The translations under genes were made by a program, and so were the position numbers. The notes beneath the pieces are model-generated. The model ran no database searches. It was not told the origin of the DNA and was given only the letters and a program-made list of their open reading frames with translations. This document shows, in pieces, positions 54,784 through 64,000 of a DNA stretch of 64,000 nucleotides (the stretch's first letter is position 1; each line of letters opens with the position of its first letter). This stretch comes from Stenocarpella maydis (lineage: Eukaryota > Ascomycota > Sordariomycetes > Diaporthales > Diaporthaceae): positions 1-64,000 of the forward strand of contig NQMI01000128.1 of assembly GCA_002270565.1 (NCBI GenBank), written 5' to 3'.

Positions 54784-56747
54784 ATGCCTCTGATGCCAAT
54801 GTCCCCCAACGTCCAGGAGCTGGATCCACCCAGCAGAAAGCGAACTCACACCGAGTACTCGGACAACAACGTTGGCGAGCTGCCTGCCTGCGACTCGACC
54901 AGAGAGCCCAGGGAACAATACAACAAAGGCAGCAACCAGCCCGCCGGCGTCCCTCGCATCCCCCTCGTCCCCAAGGCAGCAGTGGCCGACTCGATAAAGG
55001 ACCTCTCACTGGCGTCGTCTGCCCCAGACTCATCCCGCCCGGCCTCGCCCGAGCTCACACCCGTGCCGAGCAGCCCGCCGTCACTGGTCGCAGCGGACAG
55101 CAGCAACCCGGCCAAGGATTCCCCCGACACCCCGACGCGACCGGCCGTCGTCATGCCCCCGGCCAAGTCGGATCAGCCCGCCGGCCAGGCTCCTCCGGCC
55201 AAGAAGCGGAAGAAGTTGACGGAGGAGGAGAAGAAGATGCAGGCAGAGGAGAGGGAGAAGAGGCGCAAGGAGAAGGAGGCCGAGGCGGAGAAGAAGAAGG
55301 CTGATGCCGAAAAGAGGAAGGCCGAATCTGAGAAGAAGAAGAAGGCCGAATCTGAGAAGAAGAAGGCCGAGGCCGAGAGGAAGAAACGGGAGAAGGAAGA
55401 GGAGGCGGAGCGCAAGCAACGGGCCCAACCAAAGATTGGAAGCTTCTTCGCCAAGCAGCCCTCGGCATCGGCAGCCAAGGAACCTCGGGGTCGGCCTAAT
55501 CAGCAAGGTGGTGCTAGAAGCCCGTCTCCAGCCGCCCAGGAGCTGAACGAATACCAACGTCTAGCACAGGAGTTCTTTGTGAAGGAGAATGTCACACTGG
55601 CCAGCAACAGGTTCGCCCTCAGCCCAGGCTCTCGGGCCGAGAAGGTAGCGGTTCTGGACGACTATGTGGCTGGCAGGCGGGCGCCAGCCGAGCCCAAGTC
55701 TCTCGACCCATTCCGGGCTCTGCGTCTTCCAAACGGCATCGCCCAGCCCCGCGGCAAGATGTACCCCAGCGTCCGAGCGCTCTTGTCTAGTCCCGATGGT
55801 CTTCAGACAAGCCCTATCGACCTTACCACTGAGTCGCAGAACATGCGTATACAGAAGACGCAACAGGCGCTGAGGAGAATCCCTCTGAAGCACCTGAAGT
55901 TCTATGAGGACGTCCGCCCCGCCTACTATGGAACCGTCACCAGCGTCGAGTCGCTTGCAAGCCTGCGGAAGCTGGCCAAAAACCCCACAGCCAAGGACCT
56001 GCCACTAAATTACGACTACGACTCGGAGGCCGAGTGGGTTGACGATGGCGAGGATGGCGACGCAGACGATGTGAGCTTAGTGGATGAGGAGGACGTCGAC
56101 GAGGAGGACGGTGAGGGAATGGACGACTTTCTAGATGATTCCGAAGATGTCGGCCGGGGCCCGCGAATGGTTGCAGCAACTATGGAGCCCGAGAGCAGCG
56201 GAGTCTGCTTTGAGGACCGCACACGGAAGAATCCGAACCCGCAAATGTACAAATTCCGGATGGAGTTTTTGATTCGTGAGCCAACACCCCCCCCCCTCCG
56301 CCTTTTTGTCTTGATGATGTTGGGACTGACCTTGACTGCGTAGCAAACCTCAGGCACCATCACTCTATCGACCCCTTCTCAGACCAGTACTGGGTTGAGG
56401 AACTTAAGGCAACCTCGACCAAGACTGCAGCCCACGGGACAACTGACAAAGCCTCAGACGGTGCCATGGCGCCGCCACCGGTCCCCTCTGCGTTTGCTAC
56501 GCTCAGTGCTACTCCCGCAGCGGCCAGTTCAAACCCACCGGCGCCCCAGGACCTGGTGCCGGCAGCCCAGTTTGACAATTTCAAGGCCGCTGTGCTCGAG
56601 TTCAGCTTCTTGTCAAAACAAGCCCTCCTGCCTACGCTGAAGAAGAAGCTGGACGGCTGCACAAGCGCCCAGATCAAGGCAACGCTCGACTATGTCGCCG
56701 AGAAACCCAACAAGAAGGCCAATTGGCAGATCAAGGCCATCTTCTGA
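54784..56747 (+). CDS. Chromatin assembly factor 1 large subunit (p150/RLF2/CAC1 type)
   Basis: Two exons, 54784-56275 and 56344-56747, give 631 residues. The 68 nt intron (GTGAGCC...TAG) joins EFLI to P..HHHSIDPFSDQYW in frame. Domain order follows the CAF-1 large subunit: disordered Ser/Pro N-terminus; a KER region at about 140-213 of alternating Lys/Glu/Arg, predicted as a long DNA-binding helix; a PCNA-interacting (PIP-like) QPKIGSFF at 215-222; LDPFRALRLPNG; KHLKFYEDVRPAYYGTVT; an acidic ED region at about 418-455 that contacts H3-H4; and a C-terminal winged-helix domain (about 575-631, ending KKANWQIKAIF). It deposits new H3-H4 behind replication forks and after excision repair, together with p60 and p48 subunits. 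The start is the first ATG of the frame and precedes the conserved-looking SRKR motif. Confidence 0.94.
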
Positions 56748-57906
56748 GCATCGTGGGGCGTGTGGTCTTTCAAGGGCTGTGCATGGCGTTTTGGCGTGCA
56801 CCTCGACCGAGCAGGACGAGGGGAGAGGCATCATCGAGGAGAGCTTTACGCACTTCGGTTCTATACTCGGGTTGTTGGGCTGCCTGGGTACCCGGACTCC
56901 TTTGTCTTTTTTTTAAAAAAAAAATTTAAATGAAAAAAAAAAATATAAGAAAAAGGTTCGGCGTCTGCGTTTGAGTTTTGGCGACGGCGCATTGTACATT
57001 TGCTGCATAATGAGAACCTTGTATGAGCAGAGGACATGGCAGGCGTGGGTGGTTCGGAGGAAATATAGGCTGGTAGTGGCGGACCGGGGTATACTTTACC
57101 TGAGGAGTCAAACAGGCACTGCATTTGCTTGCTGGTTAGCATTTGAGAGGCCTTCACATGAATGAGCAGGTTATTCCAAGACCGAATAGTGTGCCCCGTC
57201 GACTTGTGCGCTTGCGGTGAGGATGACAAGATTCATCCAGCTGGGGTGAGCATCCCATCAGTCTTGGGCAGCCGGGTCCGCTATCGCCCGTCTGCATCTT
57301 GGAGTGATCCCTCTTCCAAAAGGGAGAAGGAAGCCCAAGAGCACCCTTGTGTGGCTTGCCTTGGACCCGTCGCACCGAAGCGTCTGAGAAATCGTAGGAG
57401 GCGGTACGCACCACAGCAGCACTGCTACGCTTTTGAGAATACATCACGGCGAGAACCAGACATGAATCCCCATGTTCTAGGTATGAAAAAATAGTAGCAG
57501 TATATAAATTGTGCCGTCGTAACGATGAAGCCCGGACGAAACCGCCCTCCCCATCGCCCGTCCAGTCTTCCCCGCCCCCTTACTTCTTCCTTTCTCCGTG
57601 TACAGGTGTTTATTGTACACGGGGCATTTTCTCGCCCCCCCCCCGGCAAAAATCCTATCGTGCTAAATATCTTGGCTCGTGGTCGCGTTCCGCTTGGTTG
57701 ATACATAGTACAATTCCATTGCATTACAACAAACCCTATCCATCCTCCCCTTCGGACCCCACCGAATGTGCTCCGATTTACGTGTGCTTCGTTCTTCCCG
57801 TTTATTGTATGTCCGATCCCGCGCCCTGGTGCCAAAAAAATCTAAGCCATCATACGTTGGGAAGCTCGCCTCCCTGGTGAGAGTAGGTGGCAGGATGAAC
57901 GGACTA
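56748..57906. other. Intergenic region between convergent CAF-1 and RhoGAP genes
   Basis: Contains both 3' UTRs. A low-complexity block at about 56907-56950 consists of consecutive T and A homopolymers (TTTTTTTT, AAAAAAAAAA, AAATTTAAATG, AAAAAAAAAAA). No gene recognised. Confidence 0.5.
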
Positions 57907-60571
57907 CTAGTCGTCCATCGGCTTGTCCTCCAACGTCACACCCCGGGTGTGCTCATCGCCAGCGGCTTCAGTCAGGGGCGTGGGGTTCACGGGGATGCGC
58001 CGGCCGAGGGAGGACCGTGCTGGGTTGCGGCCGAGGGAGTTGCGCTTCTCCACCGAGTCGTTGGACCGCAGCGTCTCCGACCGCCCTCTGACCGAGGTGG
58101 GCGACTCTGTGGAGTCACTACCGTTGGTGACTGATTCGGTGGACACCGAGGATGGTGGGGTGCCGCTCTCGCCGGGAACCTCCAGGCTAGATCGCTTCAC
58201 GCCGAGGACGGGCCCCATGCTCATGCGTACGCGCTCGTTCTTCTCGGTGGGGCTGGTCTGGACCGGGAATCTGCCAACACTCCTGTCCCGTCGGTGAGAG
58301 CCAAAGCCACGGGGACTCGGGGCCGGGGAGGTGGCTCTGCTACGGCCGCCTCCTGCCTTTTCCAAAAGCGCCCGTTGGCGTTCCTCCTGGTGGATTCTTC
58401 GGTTGCTCTCATCAGTACTAATGGCGCGTGGACGGCTTTTGCTGTCGCTGTTGGAATTCGTTACCGATGTCGAGTGGCCCAGAGTGGACATGCGCTTCAG
58501 TTCGCTGAAGATTGCAGTCTTGTGAGCGAAAAGGTCGCGTAGGAGCCGGTAGGCGTGCTTCTCCTCCATGGTCAAGGATGTCTCCACGCGTGGCCTCAGG
58601 ACGCATGGTGCCAGAGCTGTTGCAAGAGCAGCGACGTATTCCTCGTCGGCGCTTGTCAGCTCGATCAGCCTCGTAAAGTGGTTCATGCATGCGTCAAGCG
58701 TGGCGATGTTCGTCAGGCGTAACTGGGAGAGCGTTTGCTGGAGGACGGAGACACGTCCAGAGTCTGAGGTGTCCGGGTTAGGCGTGGTATATATAGTCCT
58801 GATGATCTCATAGACGTGAGATGACACCAGAGAGTCTTTGGGATCGTCAGCAAACACAGATGTTGTCCAGATCAGTGGGAACGGTACTAACCAGGTAGTT
58901 CGAGGAGGTAAAGCTTAAGCAAACTTGCAACGGTGGGTATATCGAATTCGGCGAGAATCTCAGGCGAGAAAGGCTTGCCGTCGTTGACCTTGTTTCGAAG
59001 GGCATGAGTCTGGGATAATGGCACATCCACCAGCCAGACTCCTCTCCTGGCCTCGTCGCCCTCGAGATCAGGGTAGTGGTTGTCGAGGTATGTAAGAATC
59101 GTCGTCACAATCATGGGGACCCGCTTCTTGTCGGCCCGGGCACGAGCCTCCAGGTCAACACCAAAGGTTTGCTCGTCGACCTTGTTGTAGTAATTCTCGT
59201 ACACGACCACCTTTGGAGCAAAGCGGCCGGTGCGGTAGTTCTCGAGGAGGTAGCGCAGATCCCCCTCGGGCTGGATGGTCTCCTGGAACAGCATCATCTT
59301 GTCAACGGCAGACTGGAGACTGGGGATGACGTTGCTGACGCATCCCGAGAAATCCAGAATGACAGTCTTGATGGCCTTCAGCCTGTCCAGCTCGCACCGC
59401 TCGAGGAACTTGAGATGCACGGTTATGGCCTCTTCGAGCTCACAGCGAGTCTCGTCAAGCTTCTTGACCCCTTCCTTGTACTTCTCATCGGCCTCCTGCT
59501 GCTCCCTCCGCAGGCGCTGCGGGGGAGTCTCGCCCGGGTGCGCGTTGTTGAGAGGGTTCCAGCCGGCGAGGTACTCGCTCACCGACCCTACGACGGGTGA
59601 GTCGACGGCGTCGGAGCCGTTGGATGCGAGTGAGAAGGTCCTGCTCACGGTTGGCTTCTTCTCGGGCACGCCAGACATCTGGAACGCCTTGGGCCGCCAC
59701 TGGTAGAACATCTTGGAGCTGTTCGCGAAGGTGTTTCCAACGTTACCGACGAGCCGGAGGAAGCCGCTGGAAACGAGGTCCTGACCGATCCTCTCGGCAT
59801 AGCTGACGCTGGTGGTGTCCATGTACTTCTGCAGGTACTCGACAATGTCCGCACCCGCCGAGGTGTTCATGTACGTTCCCAGGATTGGCACTTTGGTGTC
59901 CTGCAGTTTGATGTTGTTCAACATGTGCGCCAGGCGCTTCTTCATCTCCTCGACGTCGAAAGTCTCGTCACCAATCTCGAAGATGGAGTCCTCGTCGGCC
60001 AGTTCTGCCTCCTTGTTCTCAGAGACCTTGATCTCGGGGATCTTGGGTTTGGGGCTGCTCTCCGGGTCCTGGAAGGCGAATTTGGTCTCCTCCTCGAGGT
60101 CCTCCACCAGCCGGCACTTGTTGAAGTAGTTGCTCCTCAGCTTCTTGACCAGCTCGGCCTGGCGGTCGTGGGCCTTGATGCGGGCCTGCAGCTCATCCTG
60201 GAATCCTGTATCCGAGTCTCGTGGTTCTCGCACCACCTGGAAAAGGGGTTGACGACGAGGTCCCTGATGTTCTGCGCAATCTCTTGTGCTTTCGCGCCTT
60301 CTCCATCTCGGTTCTTATGCCCTCGTAGCGGGACGAGGGGTGTCAAGCGGGGGCGGGACCCGGGGGGGGGGCAGGCAAAGCATATCAAGGGTCGCTTACC
60401 TTGCGGACCGTAGCGCCATCGTCCTTCCCAAAGCCTCCCTGCACCTTGTCGACGGCGGGAGCAATATCGCCGAGGCGCGTACCAGGGCTCTCGCCCTCGA
60501 AGCCAGCCGATGTCAGGCAAAGGGACCCTGTCTCATGACACCCTGCTGGAGTTGCTGAACAGGGCCAAGGC
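57907..60571 (-). CDS. F-BAR/DEP/RhoGAP protein, RGD2-type; 5' end disrupted
   Basis: Clear coding exons on the minus strand are 60239-58892 and 58835-57907, joined by a 56 nt intron (GTTAGT...CAAAG) giving ELP-DSLVSSHVYEII. Upstream, 60571-60400 encodes LQQG and GTRLGDIAPAVDKVQGGFGK, and 60330-60240 encodes TEMEKA and IAQNIRDLVVNPFSRWCENH, all parts of an F-BAR domain. These pieces are out of frame with one another and with the main exon, at least at about 60530, 60290 and 60215. The acceptor before YEGIRTEM is not AG, and no MPGFADSFW-like first exon was found. The intact part holds the F-BAR end (ELQARIKAHDRQAELVKKLR), a DEP domain (GTYMNTSAGADIVEYLQKYM ... VSSGFLRLVGNVGNTF), the second F-BAR half and a RhoGAP domain, then a Ser-rich tail. 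RGD2-type proteins inactivate Rho/Cdc42 at the plasma membrane. Full function depends on whether the 5' breaks are real. Confidence 0.8.
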
Positions 60572-62229
60572 CTAAGGGACGTCAGTGGCCGCGAAAAGCA
60601 CACAGCGCAGCGGTCTGCATCCTACCTGCGCGAAAATCCGCCGGCCAGCCAGGCCACTGCCGGTGTTCAACGGTTGTTGGTGGGTGGGGCCTGTGACAGA
60701 CTCTCTCTTCTCTCCCCCCTCTGGGAAAAAGCTGGACCTAAACAAGGCCGTGGTGGCCAGTCAGCTCGCCGCAAGTTCCGCTGGCTGGCTGAGGTGGTTT
60801 CAGACCTGGGCGGAGAGGAGAAACCTGTCGGGCGAGCGCGCGTCCCAGGAATCACAAAGGAGACCACGGGGACACCGGTTTCTTGAGGGCTTGAATTTTT
60901 GTGATGCGCGGCGCTCGCTGGGTGGGGTGTGCTGGGAGCTGGGTAGGGGTAACCAGGGCCTCGGCAACTGGGCGACGGGATGTCGGCGGTCTACTTGGTA
61001 TTATGATTAGGGCAGAGGGCAGAGGGCAGAGGATAGAGGGCAGAGGTCGTGATGGGCCTGGGCGGGTGCGAGTGTGGCTCTCGTCGTGGGGCAGCGGTAG
61101 GGTGGGTTCTGCGGGTTCAGATTAGGGTGGAAGGAGGAAGCTACAGCAGATTCAATCAAAAAAGGGGGCCGGCGAAGTCGGCAAGTACACAGTAGAACCC
61201 AAGAAATCACCAAGATGCAGAGGGACGTGGTCGCCATGAAGTATTCTTGTACGTCCTTTTCTTCACAGTCACAGCCAGGCGACAGACAGCAGTGCATGTT
61301 GCTTGCTCATTGGCCGTCCAACTAAAAGTTTAGCCTGTCGGGCCTTCGCATAGGGGCCCCTTGAGAGGCAGCCCAGGTCCTGACGGTTGATCCGATTGAT
61401 TCGCTGTGGCCAGAGCTGGGACGACAGCAGAGCTGAATCAGAATACGACGCCAAATGAAATGAAACTTGAAACGGGGCTAACCATGCCCAACCTCCAACA
61501 CCGTCAGTCCGACCCTGCAAACTCGTCAAACGCTCGTGACGTCGTGCCCGTCTACACTACTAGATAGACTACATGTTTGCTCACGGTTGGTTGGCTTTGG
61601 GAGGCCCAATGACTGCAGTCTGCCTTGGTATCGATTTCGTCTTGCCTTCCTTCTTTTCTCGCACGGCCTATCCCCCAATACCGTACCATGCACACAGGCC
61701 GACACATGCCGTGGGGCTGTGTCTGGTTTGTCGGATAATCTCCTCCAACTTTCGACCTCTCTTGTTTTTATGTCGCTTCGGGACAAGCTCAAATGTCGGT
61801 CATATCCCACGAGCACGCACCCGGCTGGCTTCCCATATTCATTCGGAACGTGCAAGTGCACCGTCATTATCGTGTCTAATAGCCATTGTGGACTGCAGTC
61901 AGTCAGTCATTAGTAGTGGGCGTGGGCAGATCCAGGAACCATCGTGAGCCAAGGTGGGTAATGTTGCATGTGGTGCTCCCTAAACGTGCATATCATACGC
62001 GCCGACAAGCGCTCGCAGCCGAGCTCGTCCGCAGCTTATCAATCACAAACCACTGGCCGCCCTCGACTTAACCTTGGCCGGCTGGCTTTCCAACATACAA
62101 GCAAGCACACATAGTCTGGATACTGTGCCATGGTGGACTGGATCCCGTCCAGCCTTGCCCCATTGACTTAATCTCACGACAGGATCCGCACTCGGCCAGA
62201 ATTGACCATCTTCCCTGTCTGCCCCCGTC
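60572..62229. other. Divergent upstream region of the RhoGAP and dipeptidase genes
   Basis: Should contain the missing first exon and promoter of the RhoGAP gene and the promoter of the dipeptidase gene. No first RhoGAP exon could be recognised. Plus-strand frames up to 141 codons have no protein-like content. A GGGCAGA minisatellite lies at 61010-61049. Confidence 0.45.
61010..61049. repeat. GGGCAGA minisatellite
   Basis: Five to six near-identical 7 bp GGGCAGA units, one reading GGATAGA. Confidence 0.85.
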
Positions 62230-63839
62230 ATGCATCCCCACGAGAAGCACCAGCCCTACGAGCCCGCCCCGGATAAGCGAGATGATGCTCGAACATCATC
62301 AGGCCTACGCATGAAGCTTCTCGCTTGCTTCCTGGCCTTACTTGGTCTCGGCACGCTGTCCAGACTGCCTCATCAGTGCCGTCGTGCCTTCTCCAGCGCG
62401 CTTCTTGCGCACAACACGCCTACCATCGATCAGAGGGTCAAGGACATCTTGAGCTCCACCCCGCTGATTGACGGCCACAATGACATGCCTATCATGCTTA
62501 GGGCCCTTTACGGAAACCACATTAACAATGAGGATTTCAAAGAGCCTTTCGAGACAGGCAAGACCCCCGGTCACGTCGACTTAGTCCGCCTCCGAGATGG
62601 CCTGAATGGTGGCGCCTTCTGGTCCGTTTTTTGGCTATGCCCTCAATCTATGACTGATTTCTCGGTAAGTGGCCTCGTCTCTAGCAGTTTAGGAAGCACA
62701 CGGTCATTGTCATTCCCGAGACGGCTCACACCATGTGGTTTTTTTTGGTTTCTTTGGTTTCTGGGTTTTTTTTATTTTTTATTTTTTATTTTATTTTTTT
62801 GGGTTTTTTTTTAAAAAAAAAAATTAAAAAAATATTTAAAAAAAAAAATAAAAAAAATAAAACACTGACTGAATGTACACAGGACGATATCTACGCCCCA
62901 ATTGTGCAGGCCACTTACCAGCAGATTGATCTTGTGACTAGACTCCAGCAGCTGTACCCAGCCCAGTTCTCTCCCAAGGTGAACAGCAGCACTGCCGAGG
63001 CCGCTTTCAAGAAGGGTCAGCTCATCTCACCGCTCGGCGTTGAGGGTCTGCATCAGATCGGGAACTCGGCTGCAAACCTGCGTAGTTATTATGACCTGGG
63101 AGTCCGCTACGCCACCCTCACGCATAACTGCCCCAACCGCTATGCCGACTCGGCCCTGTGGTCTCACCCCTCGCGGGCGGCCCCACCATACTGGGGAGGC
63201 GTGAGTGAAGAAGGCAAGAAATTGATCCACGAGATGAACCGCATCGGCATGATCGTGGACCTCAGTCACACGTCGGCCGATACCCAGCGCCACGTGCTCG
63301 GTGCCGGCAAGGACGGCTGGGAGGGGAGCATGGCTCCCGTCATATACAGCCACTCCTCGGCGTACAGCATCTGCCCCCACCCGCGCAACGTGCAAGACGA
63401 CGTGCTCCAGCTGGTCAAGAAGCGGAACAGCATCGTCATGGTCAACTTCGCACCGGAATTCATCTCCTGCGTGGAAAGTGACAACGACAACGGCCTGCCG
63501 GACTTTTACCCGCCCAACTCGACACTTGCCCAGGTTGCAAGGCACGTCATCTATATCGGCAACCTGATCGGTTTCGACCATGTTGGCTTCGGGAGCGACT
63601 TCGACGGCATCCCGACCACGCCGGAGGGCTTGGATGACGTGTCCAAGTACCCAGACCTCGTGGCGGAGCTGCTGAGACAGGGCGTCAGTGACAGGGACGC
63701 TGCCAAGGTGGTCGGCGGCAACATCCTGCGCGTGTGGAAGGCCATTGACGAGGTCGCGCTCGATTTGCAGGCCAAGGGCACGCCGCCTCTGGAAGACGAC
63801 CTGCCGACTTTGAAATCCGAGTCCGCCTCGAAATTCTAG
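62230..63839 (+). CDS. Membrane dipeptidase, peptidase family M19
   Basis: Two exons, 62230-62664 and 62883-63839, give 463 residues. Donor GTAAGT follows the codon for Ser145; acceptor TACACAG precedes GACGATATC. Residues 29-46 (KLLACFLALLGLGTLSRL) form a signal anchor after a short cytosolic tail. M19 signatures occur in order: LIDGHNDMPI (zinc ligands His83 and Asp85), GGAFWSVF, GVEGLHQIGN (bridging Glu199), VRYATLTHN, MIVDLSHTS (His274), VIYSHSSAYSICPHPRNV (His302) and GFGSDFDGI (Asp384). The binuclear zinc site looks complete, so the enzyme should hydrolyse dipeptides. In mammals the family also acts on leukotriene D4 and cystinyl-bis-glycine. Intron length (218 nt) is long for this window because of T/A homopolymer runs. 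A GPI signal is absent, unlike mammalian DPEP1. The gene ends 161 nt before the window end. Confidence 0.95.
62737..62864. repeat. T- and A-homopolymer block inside the dipeptidase intron
   Basis: T-rich runs with GG interruptions pass into A-rich runs, without any other sequence, inside the 62665-62882 intron. The splice sites and the polypyrimidine/branch context (CACTGACTGAATG) next to the acceptor are intact. Confidence 0.85.
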
Positions 63840-64000
63840 GGGCGTTCTAGGCTTGGTCAATATCATCAGATTGCGCGATGGTGAACATGGCATGGGATGA
63901 TTTGTGTGTTGGTTTGTCGCAAATACACGACTCTGAAGAAGTAATGTACAGTATATTGCACAATGGCTGTCCTCTAAGGCACGCCCAAGGTTCCAATCCA
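63840..64000 (+). other. 3' flank of the dipeptidase gene
   Basis: Likely 3' UTR; AGTAATGTACAGTATATTG near 63940 could belong to polyadenylation signals. No further feature seen before the window end. Confidence 0.4.

Noticed and set aside
63962..64000. tRNA-like T-arm word GGTTCCAATCC at the window end
   Set aside because: No matching acceptor, D or anticodon arms, and position 57 is not a purine.

Overview
The window is nuclear DNA from a filamentous ascomycete, most likely a Sordariomycete-type Pezizomycotina. The genes are GC-rich with short introns (about 52-177 nt, GTRAGT-like donors). The encoded proteins are clear fungal orthologues (RAD7, RAD16, SYG1/XPR1, CAF-1 large subunit, RGD2-type RhoGAP). 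The first ~9.7 kb is an AT-rich block carrying the marks of repeat-induced point mutation (RIP). Exon limits below are inferred from splice signals and protein continuity, not from transcripts.

Layout. 1-9750: gene-free AT-rich block holding tandem repeats, a 5'-truncated Ty1/copia reverse transcriptase-RNase H relic (2946-4001, +), a second decayed reading frame of unknown family (6977-8011, -) and two single N bases (4063, 8021). 10350-11244: SAP-domain protein like THO1, whose TAG stop is followed by an in-frame stretch that repeats the protein's own motif. 11.4-20.8 kb: no intact gene recognised, possible gene remnants and microsatellites. 20798-25489: 1563-residue Ser/Pro-rich protein with a C-terminal methyltransferase-like domain. 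27525-29370 (-): DCR2-type metallophosphoesterase with a membrane anchor. About 30.1-35.2 kb (-): frameshifted gene remnants. 35944-37837 (-) and 38814-42215 (+): RAD7 and RAD16, divergently arranged around a ~1 kb shared intergenic region. 42929-46624 (-): SPX-EXS phosphate exporter like SYG1/XPR1. 47945-49090 (-): uncertain hypothetical gene. 52574-53683: conserved-looking low-complexity fungal protein. 54784-56747: CAF-1 large subunit. 57907-60571 (-): F-BAR/DEP/RhoGAP protein with a damaged 5' end. 62230-63839: M19 membrane dipeptidase.

How the genes relate. RAD7 and RAD16 encode the two partners of the yeast global-genome nucleotide excision repair factor NEF4, so their head-to-head arrangement is functionally coherent. 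CAF-1, which restores nucleosomes after repair synthesis and replication, lies ~12.5 kb beyond the end of RAD16. The remaining genes (phosphate export, phosphoesterase, RhoGAP, dipeptidase) look like ordinary housekeeping neighbours. The least explained parts are the decayed minus-strand frame at 6977-8011, the post-stop extension of the SAP gene, and the frameshifted gene at 32.6-35.2 kb.
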